DNA of 64,000 nucleotides from Azolla caroliniana (Eukaryota > Polypodiophyta): positions 10,850,001 through 10,914,000 of the forward strand of contig JBHGNT010000008.1 in the NCBI GenBank assembly GCA_043228905.1, read 5' to 3'. Below, piece by piece: positions 32,383-43,600 of the stretch. Below the pieces are notes generated by a model. The model saw only the letters and a list, made by a program, of their open reading frames with translations, had not been told where the DNA came from and did no database searches. The position numbers were made by a program, and so were the translations under genes. Position 1 is the stretch's first letter. Every line of letters begins with the position of its first letter.

Positions 32383-32778
32383 GTGGCAAGCTCAACTGGA
32401 GCTGGATCGGCTGAATAAGCCTGAGCCGGTAAGCGAGATGAATCGGTATGCCGGTGAGCAACCGAGCCGGTAAGCAGTAAGGACCGGTGAGCTGGGGAGC
32501 CGGTATGCCGGATCCAATCCGTAACCGGAAGCCTAGTATAGGTTAGACTACTAGGCAGTTATAGTCTTGTAGTTAGTGTCAGATGCTCGTGTGAGCATTG
32601 AAGTACACCATACTTTTAACAGTCCCATGTGGACTTGTATAAATAGCGCTGATGAGCGCGTTGTAGATACAGAGAGCACAGAGTATTCATATAATTTTGG
32701 AAAATAGTGTGTCCTGCTCTCTCTCTCTCTCTCTTTGTGTATTGTTCTCTCTAACGCTTCCGCAAGCAATCTTTAACA
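32377..32778 (+). repeat. 3' LTR of copia E
   Basis: 402 bp starting TGTTGAGTGG and ending TCTTTAACA. Its first six bases, TGT TGA, form the last codon and stop codon of the polyprotein. Confidence 0.93.
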
Positions 32779-32912
32779 CCCTACCCATTATTCCCCTCTT
32801 TGTGAGGGCCCATAATGCTAAGAAAAGCTATCTTGTCTTGTCATTATTAATACTATGTTATTTAAAATTGTTTGTACATAAAACCCCTTTCATGTGCATA
32901 CGTGCACATCCT

Positions 32913-33266
32913 TGTTCCCACACGGTCGACGAGTTTTCTCCTCGTGGCTAGAATCCTCCATGACAACGTTGTCGTGGGAAATTCTGGCTACGAGGGAAAA
33001 AGTAATCGAATCCATGGATGCGCTCAAATATGGCTTTATGTATAAACACATGTAAATAGCATAGGACTAGTAAGCGCTAGAAACTAGGATGTTCCCACAC
33101 GATCGATGAGTTTTCTCCTCGTGGCTAGAATCCTCCATGACAACGTTGTCGTGGGAAATTCCGGCTACGGGGGAAAAAGTAACCAAATGCATGGATGCGC
33201 TCAAATATGGCTTTATGTATAAACACATGTAAATAGCATAGGACTAGTAAGCGCTAAGAACTAGGA
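32913..33266. repeat. 177-bp tandem duplication with hairpins
   Basis: Units 32913-33089 and 33090-33266, each starting TGTTCCCACACG and more than 95% alike by eye. Each unit holds an inverted repeat: in unit 1, arms at 32940-32954 and 32981-32995 around a GACAACGTTGTC palindrome. It may be part of the U3 of the following gypsy LTR, whose start would then be TGTTCCC. Confidence 0.85.
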
Positions 33267-33842
33267 TTCAATAGGTACTTAAATGTTCGCACGGATAGAG
33301 TGGAATATGGGAGTTTGAAGCGAGGAGATCGAGAGAAATCTTTTTCCAAAGCAGTGGTTTAACTACCTGATGTAACAACCCTCTCTCTCCTTGGTCTATA
33401 AAAGGAGGGAGAGAGGACTGAGGAGAAAGCCGCAGGGGTTGGAGGAGGATGAAGTGTTGTCGGTTTGGGGATCGAGCTCTCTGTCTCTCGCTCATTTTCT
33501 GTTTGGTGCATGGTTTGGTTGGAAGCCTTTGCTCGCGTAGGAAGCCTGTGTGCTCCCGATAGAGGCTCCCCGTTGTGTCTCGGTGTCTCCGCATGTTTGT
33601 GTGTGTTGTGTGACTAGCCATTGCTTTGACTCCGGCCGAGCCGGTTGTATACTGTTATTCCCATAATCTATAGTATTCATTTGCTATCCCGTTTTGCCCC
33701 CCCCCCCCCCCCCCGCCCCTTGTCTTCTTCTCCTTCTTCTTCCTTCACTCCTTGGTCTGAGGCCCCATGGTCCCACCTTAGCCGTTGCATGTATACGTGT
33801 ATAACTGCGACATATTTGGTGATCCCGACGTGAAACAGGAAG
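33267..33842 (+). repeat. probable LTR (3' part) and leader of gypsy I
   Basis: TATAAAAG at 33397-33404 in a GGTCTATAAAAGGAGGGAG context resembles an LTR promoter. A run of C lies at 33697-33714. The LTR probably ends at 33812 (GCGACA), followed by TGGTGATCCCGACGTG at 33817-33832, in the position of a primer binding site. No partner LTR is present, so limits are tentative. Confidence 0.5.
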
Positions 33843-35735
33843 TTGGGGAGTCCGAAGATGAGAGGAAGTGAGCTCGTTGAGGCCATGGCGGTAGCGGTTG
33901 ACTGCCTAGAGGGCAGAGGTGCCCTTGATAGGGCCATCGAGGCAATCGTCGGCACGATAGGCCGATTCGGCGGGAAGAATGCGACAAGCTATCTCGAGGC
34001 CTATCGGGCCGAGATGATAATGAGGGACATGCCGAAGGACAAATGGCTGTCGGCATTCTTTCGGGTGGTGACACCGAGCATTCATACTGAGGTGCTTGAG
34101 GTACAGGCTGGCTGCCAAAACTGGGAGGAGTTCGAAGGATGGGTCCTCGAGAGGTACGAGTTTGACGACTCTCTTTGGTTGTCGAAACGGGAGTTCATGG
34201 AGTGGGTCGAGGGCCCCAGAGAGGGGGGGAAGACGTCGGTGCTCCTTCAGGAGTTCTAAACGATTCGCTTGGCTCTCGGCACTAGACCGGACCGTGCTCG
34301 ATACGAGCCGAGTCATACTATTCATCAAGTCAGTGGACACGCTTGATTGGGAGAAGGTGGGTCTCCTACTGGAGACGAACGAAGGGCTCACGGCTGATTG
34401 GGCCGTGGTAAGAAGGGTTTGTAGCCGTTTTGACAAACGACGAGAATGGAATGATCTAGAGTCGTCGACGACCGGCGTGGGAACCAAGAGGAAGTTAGAG
34501 TAGCCAATTCTGGCGCGGATGGAAGAGAGTTGAAGGTGGCTCGAGTCGGGCGCGGTCCCAGCCGTTGCGGTCAAAGGCCCGTCCGGGGGCGTGGCTCTAG
34601 AAGAGTGGATGAAGATGGTATGTGATCTCCAGATCGCGTAGGCCCGGAGGGATAGCAGGGGACAGTCGTGGGAGTGGAAGCCTCCGGCAAACCAACGATG
34701 TATGTGGTGTGACGTGGTTGATCACGTCCGAAGAGAGTGCGCCGACTTTGCAGAGGCACTCAGAAGTAACGTAGTGTACCCATGGAATGGGCGGGTGCAC
34801 GGATGCGAGACCCGAAAACCCTTAGAATTGAATACCAGCCGAGGCAGAATGAAGCGATTAATGGAAGAAGCCACGACGGGACACGTCGAGACCGTCCACT
34901 ACTCGACGTTGGCTAGCATCCGAGTTCGAGGTGATGGCGGTCGAAAGGTGAAGGATTCTAGGTTCTAGTCGTTGGTGCTGGAAGGCCTTCCCAGCGTAAG
35001 GTTAAGGAAGGAGGAAGCGGACCGCGCGGAGAGGTGGGTCCGAGAGGTCACCGGATGGGATGATCCGGTCAAGGAGAAGACTGGTTTCGTAGAGGCCGCG
35101 TGCTAGAACTACGAGGTTCTGGTGGAGGATAAGAGAGCGGGGAAGGGCGTAGGAACTAGAACCGCCAACCGGTACGAGACGCGGGGCGCTCCGAAGAAGA
35201 ATGATGCCGGGGCTTCCGGCTCGCAGGAAAGGTTGAAGCCAGCAGGTTATTGGTTGAGTTCGGAAATAGAAAGGGCGACGGACTTGCAAAAAGTCCTTGA
35301 AGAGAGAATCCTTGACAACAACGTAGAGCTATCTTAGAGAAATGTTAGGAATCACCAAGAAGGAGTTCCACGACTCCATCGTGGTCTTCGTGAAGTGTAA
35401 GAGGCTCATGACAGAGCTAGAGCCGGAGAGGCCCGTGGAGGTAAGGACGGTTCACCTAGACAACGCGGCCGTGGAGGACAAGTTGGCGGAGAGCCACTAT
35501 ATGAGGCCGCACTGGGCGAGTGCGACTACGAAGACCCCCGTTCAGATCGGGGATGTCCAAGAACCGGTGGTGGCTCTGATCGACCACAGATCCGAGACCA
35601 ACTTGATGTCTCTGGAATTCTACAAGAAGGGGAAGTGGCTGATCAACACCAAGCACGGGTGGAAGATACGCGCACCACAGAGGAGTTGCACAGGGTTGTT
35701 ACTTTTGGAGTCTAAGCAAATGGTATTGTTTTCCT
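33843..35735 (+). pseudogene. gypsy I gag and protease remnant
   Basis: The capsid-like gag starts near 33858 (MRGSELVEAMAVAVDCL) and contains KNATSYLEAYRAEMIMRDMP and WEEFEGWVLERYEFDDSLWL, a gag type common in plant Ty3/gypsy. The frame shifts near 34250, and ALDRTVLDTSRVILFIKSVD and VVRRVCSRFDKRREW continue it. A zinc knuckle CMWCDVVDHVRREC is at 34699-34740. A retropepsin-like stretch QEPVVALIDHRSETN near 35558-35602 has Arg where the family has Gly after DH. The sequence breaks off near 35700 before reverse transcriptase. Several stops; not functional. Confidence 0.75.
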
Positions 35736-37064
35736 AATAGTATATTAAAGGATTCCACTTCTCTTCTCCATCTTTTTCTATATCTCTCCATCACTAAGTA
35801 TTAACACTTTTGTTCTATTAGTATGGTTGGTCTTCCTTTCGCTCTCACACACACATACCACATAGTCTTCCGTTGCACAATCACATATGTGATTAACTAC
35901 TCACATAATTAGATACTAATTAACTTCAATTAATTGCCTAATTATTAACACTTTTGTTCTATCAGTATGGCTAGTCTTCATTCCTATGACTTGCATGAAC
36001 TTTGAAACTTCCATATATATGGTTCATACGCAATAATCCAAATTTGTGTTATATGTGAGTCCTGATGCTTTGGACTAAATTTGTATGTCCTAGTATGCTC
36101 CTCTTATACATGTACATATACTCATCATGTGAATCGGGATAATTAGACTAAATCAATATCAATGATTTAGGTACATAATTCATGTTTCATTTTCAATGAT
36201 ACATCACATGGTATTGCTTCTGAAGTGTATACAATACACCTAGTGCTTCCCAAAATGTGTTTGCTTTTAAACTCTTATATGCTCAATATAGAAATTAAAT
36301 AAAGAGCAATTTAAAGCCAATAATAGGTAAATTGTTGCTTAGACTAATGGATATGTAACAATTGCAAGGTCACATTTGTAAAGTAGTAGGAAAATGAAGA
36401 ACACTTCATTAGGCTTGAAGGCTATTTAAAATATGGAGAGGATACCTAGTGAGATGGTCTAGTGATTAAAAGTATTAAACATATTTAAGCTTCTGAGTGG
36501 CTATTGTAAACGGGGGAGATAGTCTAGTCTATTGATAAATGAATAATTGTATGTGTTGTAATATAGAACTATTTCCATTACTTTCCTCTAGCCTAATGAA
36601 TTATTGTTTGTTTGAAACATCATTTGAACCTTAGGTGTAATGGTGGTTTGATTTGAAACATGTTTCATTAGTATTGCAAGTTGCTTTTGCGTGTGTTTAT
36701 TGCAAACTATGTAACCTGAGGAAAAGTGTACTAGAAAGAGATGTTGTATTGCCAATAGTGTGATTGATATGTATTTCAAATGTGGCTTGACCCATGTAGC
36801 ACATATATTGTTTGATAAGCTTCGCATATTGAATTAGCATATATTAATCTCTCCTCATTAAAATATGTTGTGATGTGAGAAATTATTGAGCATTTGAAAG
36901 GGTTTCTTGCAGTGGAGTATTCATTATGATTGTTGATGAAATTTCATAAAGAGAATAGCCATCAAAACAAATAATGAACTCTTGAGTCTTTATTAGTAAA
37001 CGAATCGTTACCACTTTAGTACACCTTAAACCTTAGGTTCAACGCAAATTTTGGTTCATGTTAA
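35736..37064. other. 1.3 kb AT-rich stretch, no gene
   Basis: No coding, LTR or RNA signature was recognised. A direct repeat of about 35 bp (TTAACACTTTTGTTCTAT...) occurs at 35801 and 35945. It separates the truncated gypsy I from the accessory ORF of gypsy H, and could be older host DNA or decayed internal sequence. Confidence 0.5.
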
Positions 37065-37286
37065 GTGGTCTTAACTCCTAGTATGGCCGGGAAGATTCTG
37101 AATCTAGGGCATAAGGCCATGTCTCGAGAACCAAGGCATGTACAAAAAGAAAGACACCACAAACATAGCTCTCATTTCTGCAGAAACGCTGAAGCTCTCT
37201 CATCCTCTGTTCAATCCCTCTCTCACTCCCAAACTCCTTGCAGAAACTTCCATCCCTACTCGTCTTCCTGCTCTTCCGAGACAACC

Positions 37287-39768
37287 ATGACGATCAAAGT
37301 ATCTAGAGAACTCCACACTTGGCTCAACATGCACTGTCTAGGAGGATACCTCCACGTCCTCCACACTGCTCCACACCCTGAAGCGCAAGCAGTAGCCAAG
37401 AAGGTGCATCCAGGCACCATCACCAACAATCAGAACCACTCGATGCTTAGTTTGTAGCGTGGGGGCAAACACAATGTGGATGCTCCGCCACAACACATTC
37501 TGGAGCAATATTTAGGAGAATACTCCGCATCCGCAAAGGCCCATCGCACGCACGGAGGTTCCAATGAGTTCTTTGGAAATTTGGCTCATTTTCTTTTGGA
37601 GTATGGATGTATCACCGCCAATGCATATAGCATACCCAAGAAGAGGGTCAGCTTAATCATCACGGCATATTGAGGCGGAGCTGTCGATTGGGGTATACTC
37701 ACTGGGGAAGAAATCCTCCACAATCTGTATCACGTCCCCATGACCCGCGGCCACTCCACACCAGAGTAGAAAACAAAAAACCAAAAATCCGGTATGGGTA
37801 CGGATCACTCCTCGGTGACCCAATAGAAGCGGGATCGCAACGAACTTGCGGCCCCAAAACTCAACCCCACCAAGAAACGCCACTACAACGTCGCAGCGAG
37901 GAAAGAACAACCGTGGACTCCTCAGCCGAGGACTGGCAACTGGTAAGTGTACCAAAGAAGACAGTCGCAGTCATTAGGGCTAAACCCCTCGCTCTGACCG
38001 ATTAGATCGAACAAGGGCAACAATCACGGTTCTCAGAGGAAGAGGTAATGACCTTCAAAGACTTACTAGCCGAATCACATGAGCTTGGTGCCATTTTACA
38101 ACACGACACGACTTACGAACTCATTGATTTCCTTGCCCACCTCCAAGTCACAACCGCAGGCCGCATCGCATGGCTCAAGAACATGCCAAACAATAGATGG
38201 TGGAAAGGGCGTTGGCCAACGAAATGGAATTTGACGACGAGCCCAAGTTACAAAAAGTAGGACGGAAGAGAGCCACGAAGAAACGTCGTACACACATCGA
38301 GCTACCCGACCTCAACACGATGCTTGTCGAGGTTTACCGTGAGCTGGCAAGGACTACACGTGTAGCTAAAGATATGGCTGTTAACATCAAAGAAGCACGG
38401 AAGCAGGCCAAGACTGCCACCGAGTTGTGGCAAGCATTGGAACTCCACTTGACCACATTAGAGGCATGACTCTAGACAAACACCAAGTCTGCTTTGCTCG
38501 GCTTGCCCCTCCCACCTCCCACCCACACAAAGCTTCGACCCAAATGGAACTATGAAGTTGTGTCGAGTTGGTCAATATATCTACCCAAACAAAACCACCC
38601 ACCCAGCCCTTGCGCGATGCACGATGAAACAACCCAAACCAAGGGTGCCCACAACACGGCTGCTTTCGAAAATGTTATCCGCCGATATAAGGAAGAACTT
38701 ATCATTCAAACAACCATCGCGGACAAAGCTAAGGAAAGTTATGACACAACCAAAGTTGAGGCAACTGAAATAAAGGAGCAAGCAATAAAAAGGGAAGTCG
38801 AGCTACAAAAACTGCTCCACGACCAGATGACGAAACTCCAGGAGATAGAAAACAACACCGCATCCGCCCTCAGGACTACACAAGATATAGTGGCCACACA
38901 AATAGCATCTCTAAACAAGGAGCTCATGGAATTATAGGTGCGCTCCAGTCAGTTCCTGTAAAAATTGGACCAAACCGAGTACGAGCGATGCCAACTGGCG
39001 AACTCCCTTCACAAACATCAAATGAACTCAACATTGGAACTCGAAAGACAACGCGAGTAGTATTTGAAGGAATCAGCCGACAACACGGATAGTCTTCTCC
39101 GCTGGTTCGACCAATTAACGGACGAGACAGAGTCAAGGATCGCCGCCCTCAACACGTCGTGCGAGATCATCAACGTCAAACTACAGCGGGAGGCGGAAGA
39201 AGCTAAAAGAGAAACGATCACCCTCCAAGCCAAATACGACATGCATGAGGAATGAATCCACGCCTTGGTGGTCAAACAACAGCAAAAGCTCAACCGGAAG
39301 GTCGAAGAAACTCTTGCCAACGGCTGGAAGGAATGGTTGGCTCAAGCAGCCGAACTCCAAGTTTTATGGGCTGACGTTGAAAACTGGAAGAAAGAAGGTC
39401 AGGGGTTCTATAAAATGGACGAAAATAGCATACAAATGGTCCGAGAAGACCTCACCGAGGACTTCCAAGCCTTTGCAAAAACGCACACCACGACAATCGA
39501 AAGCCTCCTTGAGGAATTCAACAATGACCAATTGCTAATTATGCTTGAAACCAAACAGGCCTTCACGGAAATGGCATGGCAACCAGACCACAAAGAGGAA
39601 GCCCTCACCCCACCAGCAACGAGGACAGATATTGACCACGAGCTTGATTTCTCAGTCAAGCAGACCCCACAGAACGAGCTGGAACCTGCTATCTCGGTGT
39701 CTATGACGAAGGAACCAACCATGCACCTAACCTCCAAAGGCATCCTCGACATTTTGACCGAGGAATGA
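37287..39768 (+). pseudogene. gypsy H accessory ORF (coiled-coil protein), broken
   Basis: Homologous along its length to the accessory ORF of gypsy G at 60883-63703. The N-terminal domain MTIKVSRELHTWLNMHCLGG, after a break, continues with LEQYLGEYSASAKAHRTHGG and HFLLEYGC; the G counterparts are WLKQHGLEGFL and IKYFGEYSLASKGYRTQGGG. A basic low-complexity linker (37680-38040) follows, then a long Lys/Glu/Gln-rich region with coiled-coil character at 38640-39600. It ends SKGILDILTEE before the stop at 39766-39768. I count at least six frame changes or stops. No reverse transcriptase or integrase of H remains. Function unknown; conservation of both ends indicates a real element protein. Confidence 0.6.
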
Positions 39769-39853
39769 GTGTATCATAAAAAATTTGCGATTTTTTTTTT
39801 TTTGATTATGGTGGGTTTGACGTGCGAAGGAACTGTTCCATGGGCATGCCAGG

Positions 39854-40191
39854 TGTTGTCCATAGGACAGATTGGTGTTACCAGTTAGGAACATTTTCCC
39901 CTCTCACATTTGTGTCATTTCCTATTTGTCTCTCTCTCTAGCTCTCTTCCTATCGTAACCCCCTTGGGAGGGGCTGTAGCCATTCTAGGCTCCACGCCCC
40001 ACCCCGGTCCCCAATAACAACAGAAGAGAGAAGAGTAGGCCCTAGTTAGAATAGAGTACTCACGGAACGTAGAATATCTGCGCATACTTTCTGTTGTAGT
40101 TTTCGATCGTGCGCTGTGTAATCACTATTCCGTATTACATAATAAACATCTAGTTTTGGGTCAAATCTGGTCTGTGTCTTAAGTGCATTTC
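39854..40191 (+). repeat. 3' LTR of gypsy H (interrupted by copia F)
   Basis: Starts TGTTGTCCATAGG 85 bp after the accessory ORF stop. The spacer (GGTGGGTTTGACGTGCGAAG...) aligns with the one before G's 3' LTR at 63713-63758, which supports the boundary. Copia F inserted after 40191; the sequence resumes at 45905 and the true LTR end is unclear. Confidence 0.55.
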
Positions 40192-40605
40192 TGAAAAGAA
40201 TGACGTGCGGAAGCAATATAGGAAAACCGAACAACAGAAAACGCAGGTTTAATGGAAAGCTTAGGTCTTCACAGTACGCACAGAAGAGACAAAGAGAGAG
40301 TAACACAAGAACTTAAATTCGAAAAATAATACTCAATCTGTACATAGGATGTGCTCAGTGAGCACTTTTATACAAGCCCTGACAGTGGGCTGACACAAGT
40401 ACTGACAGTACTTGACTGCTCATAAATGAGCCTCGACACTTACTCCCAACACTATTCCTTACGAGGAATATCTTTCTAACGGCCTTTCGGTCTACACACT
40501 GATACGGCCTTTTTACGCACCGGTCTACGTACCGGTTTTATGCACCCAGTCTACGCACTGGTTACGCATCGTATTATGCACAAATGTTGAGCTTGTCTCT
40601 CAACA
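40192..40605 (-). repeat. 3' LTR of copia F
   Basis: From TGAAAAGAATGACG to CTCTCAACA on the plus strand; the minus strand reads TATAAAAG at 40372-40365. Confidence 0.93.
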
Positions 40606-43600
40606 CTCCCCCTCAAGCTCAACTTGAGGTTTCGCCTGCTCTGCCGGACCTACGCTCCAGCTTCTCCTAGCTCCACGCCTCGCATGCGCTCCTCGGCCTG
40701 TTCGACTCCGCGCGCTTCGACCCTTCTGGTTGACTTGTCTACTCCCACGGCCCTTCATAGATCCCTTGTTGTCGCGGTGTTGGCGCTTCTCCTGCTGCCT
40801 TCTTTTCCGCTTGGCCCTCAGTTGATTCAGTGTATCTGAATCAAACATTCTAACCGACTCGGCTACCTCCGATCGGTTTTCGCTCTCGTCCGAGCTCTCA
40901 TCCGAGTTGGCTGTCTCCAACTCATCTTCGGTCTTCTCGCTCTTGACGGCGTCATCTCCCCCATGCCTGGTTGGCTTTGGCTCTTTCTTTCGGCTACTCC
41001 CCTTGTGTCCGCTTTCAAACTCTTCAACGGATCCGCTCTTAGCTTCTTCAGCCGATCCAAGGTCTTTTCCGCTCCTTTCCTGCTCCCTTTCGTGGTCATC
41101 TGGGACGTTTCTCCCCCTCAAGTTCAGCACGTCGAAGTGACGCAACCCAAGCGCACCCGAAAATTGTGGCAACTTGTCCAGACCAAGAGGCTTGGTGAAG
41201 ATGTCGGCGGTCTGCCGATTCGTCGGAACATATTGAAGTTCGACTTCACCAGAAAGGACACGCTCTCGGACAAAATGGTAGTGCACCTCAATGTGCTTGG
41301 TCCGTGCATGGAAGATGGGGTTCTTCGTGAGTTAGATGCTGCTGAGGTTGTCGCAGTAGATCGTCGTTGGATCGGACACCTCCTCCTGCAGATCCTTAAG
41401 TAGCCGCTTCAACCAAATGGCTTCGCATGTTGCGACAGCCGCTCCTCTATACTCGGCTTCGGTGCTCGACAGTGCAACTGTCGGCTGCTTCTTGCTACTC
41501 CACGCTATCGCGGCACTCCCAAGAGAGAATGCATGTCCGGACGTGGATCGGCGATCAGCGACATTGCCGGCCCAGTCGACATCAGTGTAGCCGACCAACT
41601 GCGGGGCTGTATCGGTCCGATATAGTAGTCCGCGGTCCTTAGTGCCGCTTACGTACCGAAGTACGCGTTGCGCACACTGAAGGTGCTCCTCGGTAGGTCG
41701 CGCCATGAACTGACTGATCACCCCGACCGGATAACTGAGATCGGGTCGGGTGATGGTCAAGTAGATAAGGCTTCCGACAACTTATCGAAACCTTGTCGGA
41801 TCGCAAACCTTGCCGGAATTGGGGCGAAGCTTGATAGTTCTGTCCAGAGGAGTCGAGACGGACTTACAGTCTGCCATCCCGAATTTGAAGAGCATATTCA
41901 GCGCGTAATGACGTTGGCTGATTAGTATGCCTTCGGGGGTGCGGATCACTTCGATCCCGAGGAAGTAATGAAGGTTCCCTAGATCCTTCATGTTGAATGA
42001 TGCCGCAAGCTGGAGCTTCACGCGGTTGATTTCACCTAGGTCGGCGCCGGTGATGACCAAGTCATCAACATAGAGTAAAATACTGACCGGCCCGAGTCGA
42101 CCTTTCCAAATGAACAATGAGGAGTCCGATTTTGACGTCGCAAAGCCCATCCGACGTAGCCAATGCGTGATTTTCGCATTCTAGGTATGCGGGGCTTGCT
42201 TCAGTCCGTAAAGGGACTTCTTCAATCGGCATACTGCCGATGTGTTCGGTCCGGAGTGAAATCCGGGGGGCTGAACGATGTACACTTGGTCCTCAAGCTC
42301 ACCTTGTAGGAATGCATTCTTTACATCCATTTGATGTAGATGCCACCCCTTGGCAGCGGCTACTGCGAGCAAAACACGGACTGTCGTCATCTTTGCGACC
42401 GGCGCGAACGTCTCATCGTAGTCGATGCCGTGTTTTTGCGCGTAGCCTTTTGCCACTAACCGGGCCTTGTATCGGTTGACCGAGCCGTCGGTGTTGTACT
42501 TAACTTTGTACACCCACCTACATCCGATTGGCTTCACACCCTTCGGTGCGTCAACCAGGTCCCAAGTCTCGTTTTCCGCCAATGTGTGCATCTCTTCCTC
42601 CATTGCGGCGCGCCAATTCGCATCCTTCGCCGCTTCTGCGTAGCTCTCTGGCTCATGCACTTCCGCTACATGGGTCATGTACGCATAGTGATGCGCCATG
42701 TACTCGTTGTATCCGAACTGCACAACTGGGTTCTTTTGGCGAGTAGATCAGCGCAATCGGTCATTTGCCGATGTCGAGGTCTTCTCGGCCGACACGGACT
42801 TCGTTCCTGAAGGCCCGTCGCCGCTTCCCTCGAAGTCGGACTTGCGTCGGTCCGATCTGTTCCTATCCGTGCCGGAATCCGGCACCTTCTTCTTCCCTTT
42901 CTCTTCACGCGTAAGCCGTCTCCTCGACTTCCTACTCGGGGAATGCACGGCCGAGTCTCCACTACTCGCCGGCTCTTCATCGGACTGGTCGTATCGACTC
43001 AATCGTCCATTCGGTCCACTTAACTGAACCGAAATCGGACTCTCTTCGGGGGTCCCGATTTCAAGCTCAGCCGAAGGCACCTCGACCTCGCTGTCCTCAT
43101 CGTCAGAACTCAGATTGGAGGAGAGGTCCAGAGTCGGAGGCAAGTACCAGGACGCAGACTCATCAAACACAACGTCGCGGCTCACGCGCGGTTGTTTGGT
43201 GCGTGGGTTATAGCACTTATAACCCTTCTGCTCGTCCGAATAGCCTACCAAGATACACTTCTCGGCTTTTGCGTCCAACTTCCTCCTTTTCTCCTTCGGC
43301 ACATGTACATACGCAATGCTACCGAAAAATCGTAAGTGTCGCAAATTCGGCTTTGTTCCAAAGTATAGCTCGTGCGCTGGCAGTTTTTCTCCGATCCGGT
43401 TCTGGATGTATACAACGGTTCTTACCGCCTCGGCCCAATAGAACTTGGGCAAGCTCTTCGCCTCCAGCATTGCGCGTGCAGCTTCCTCAACAGATCGATT
43501 TTTTCTCTCGGCCACGCCGTTTTGCTCCGGCGTGTATCTACAACTGAATTCGCGCCGAATTCCCATCTGTTTTAGATAACCGTTGAATTGACCGGAAAAG

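Larger units (their letters stand above)
26840..32778 (+). mobile_element. copia element E, full length
   Basis: 5,939 bp on the plus strand with LTRs of 421 and 402 bp and a 5-bp duplication cccta (26835-26839 and 32779-32783). It has primer binding site, gag-pol and polypurine tract in copia order. The LTRs differ at about 25 positions by eye plus a shorter CT run in the 3' copy, so it is much older than C. It belongs to the same superfamily branch as C and F but has an unrelated LTR apart from the termini. Confidence 0.95.

Noticed and set aside
32913-33266. CRISPR-like array
   Set aside because: Two direct 177-bp units in a plant genome, without short repeats separated by unique spacers. 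The 24-bp and 54-bp arrays also have no spacers.
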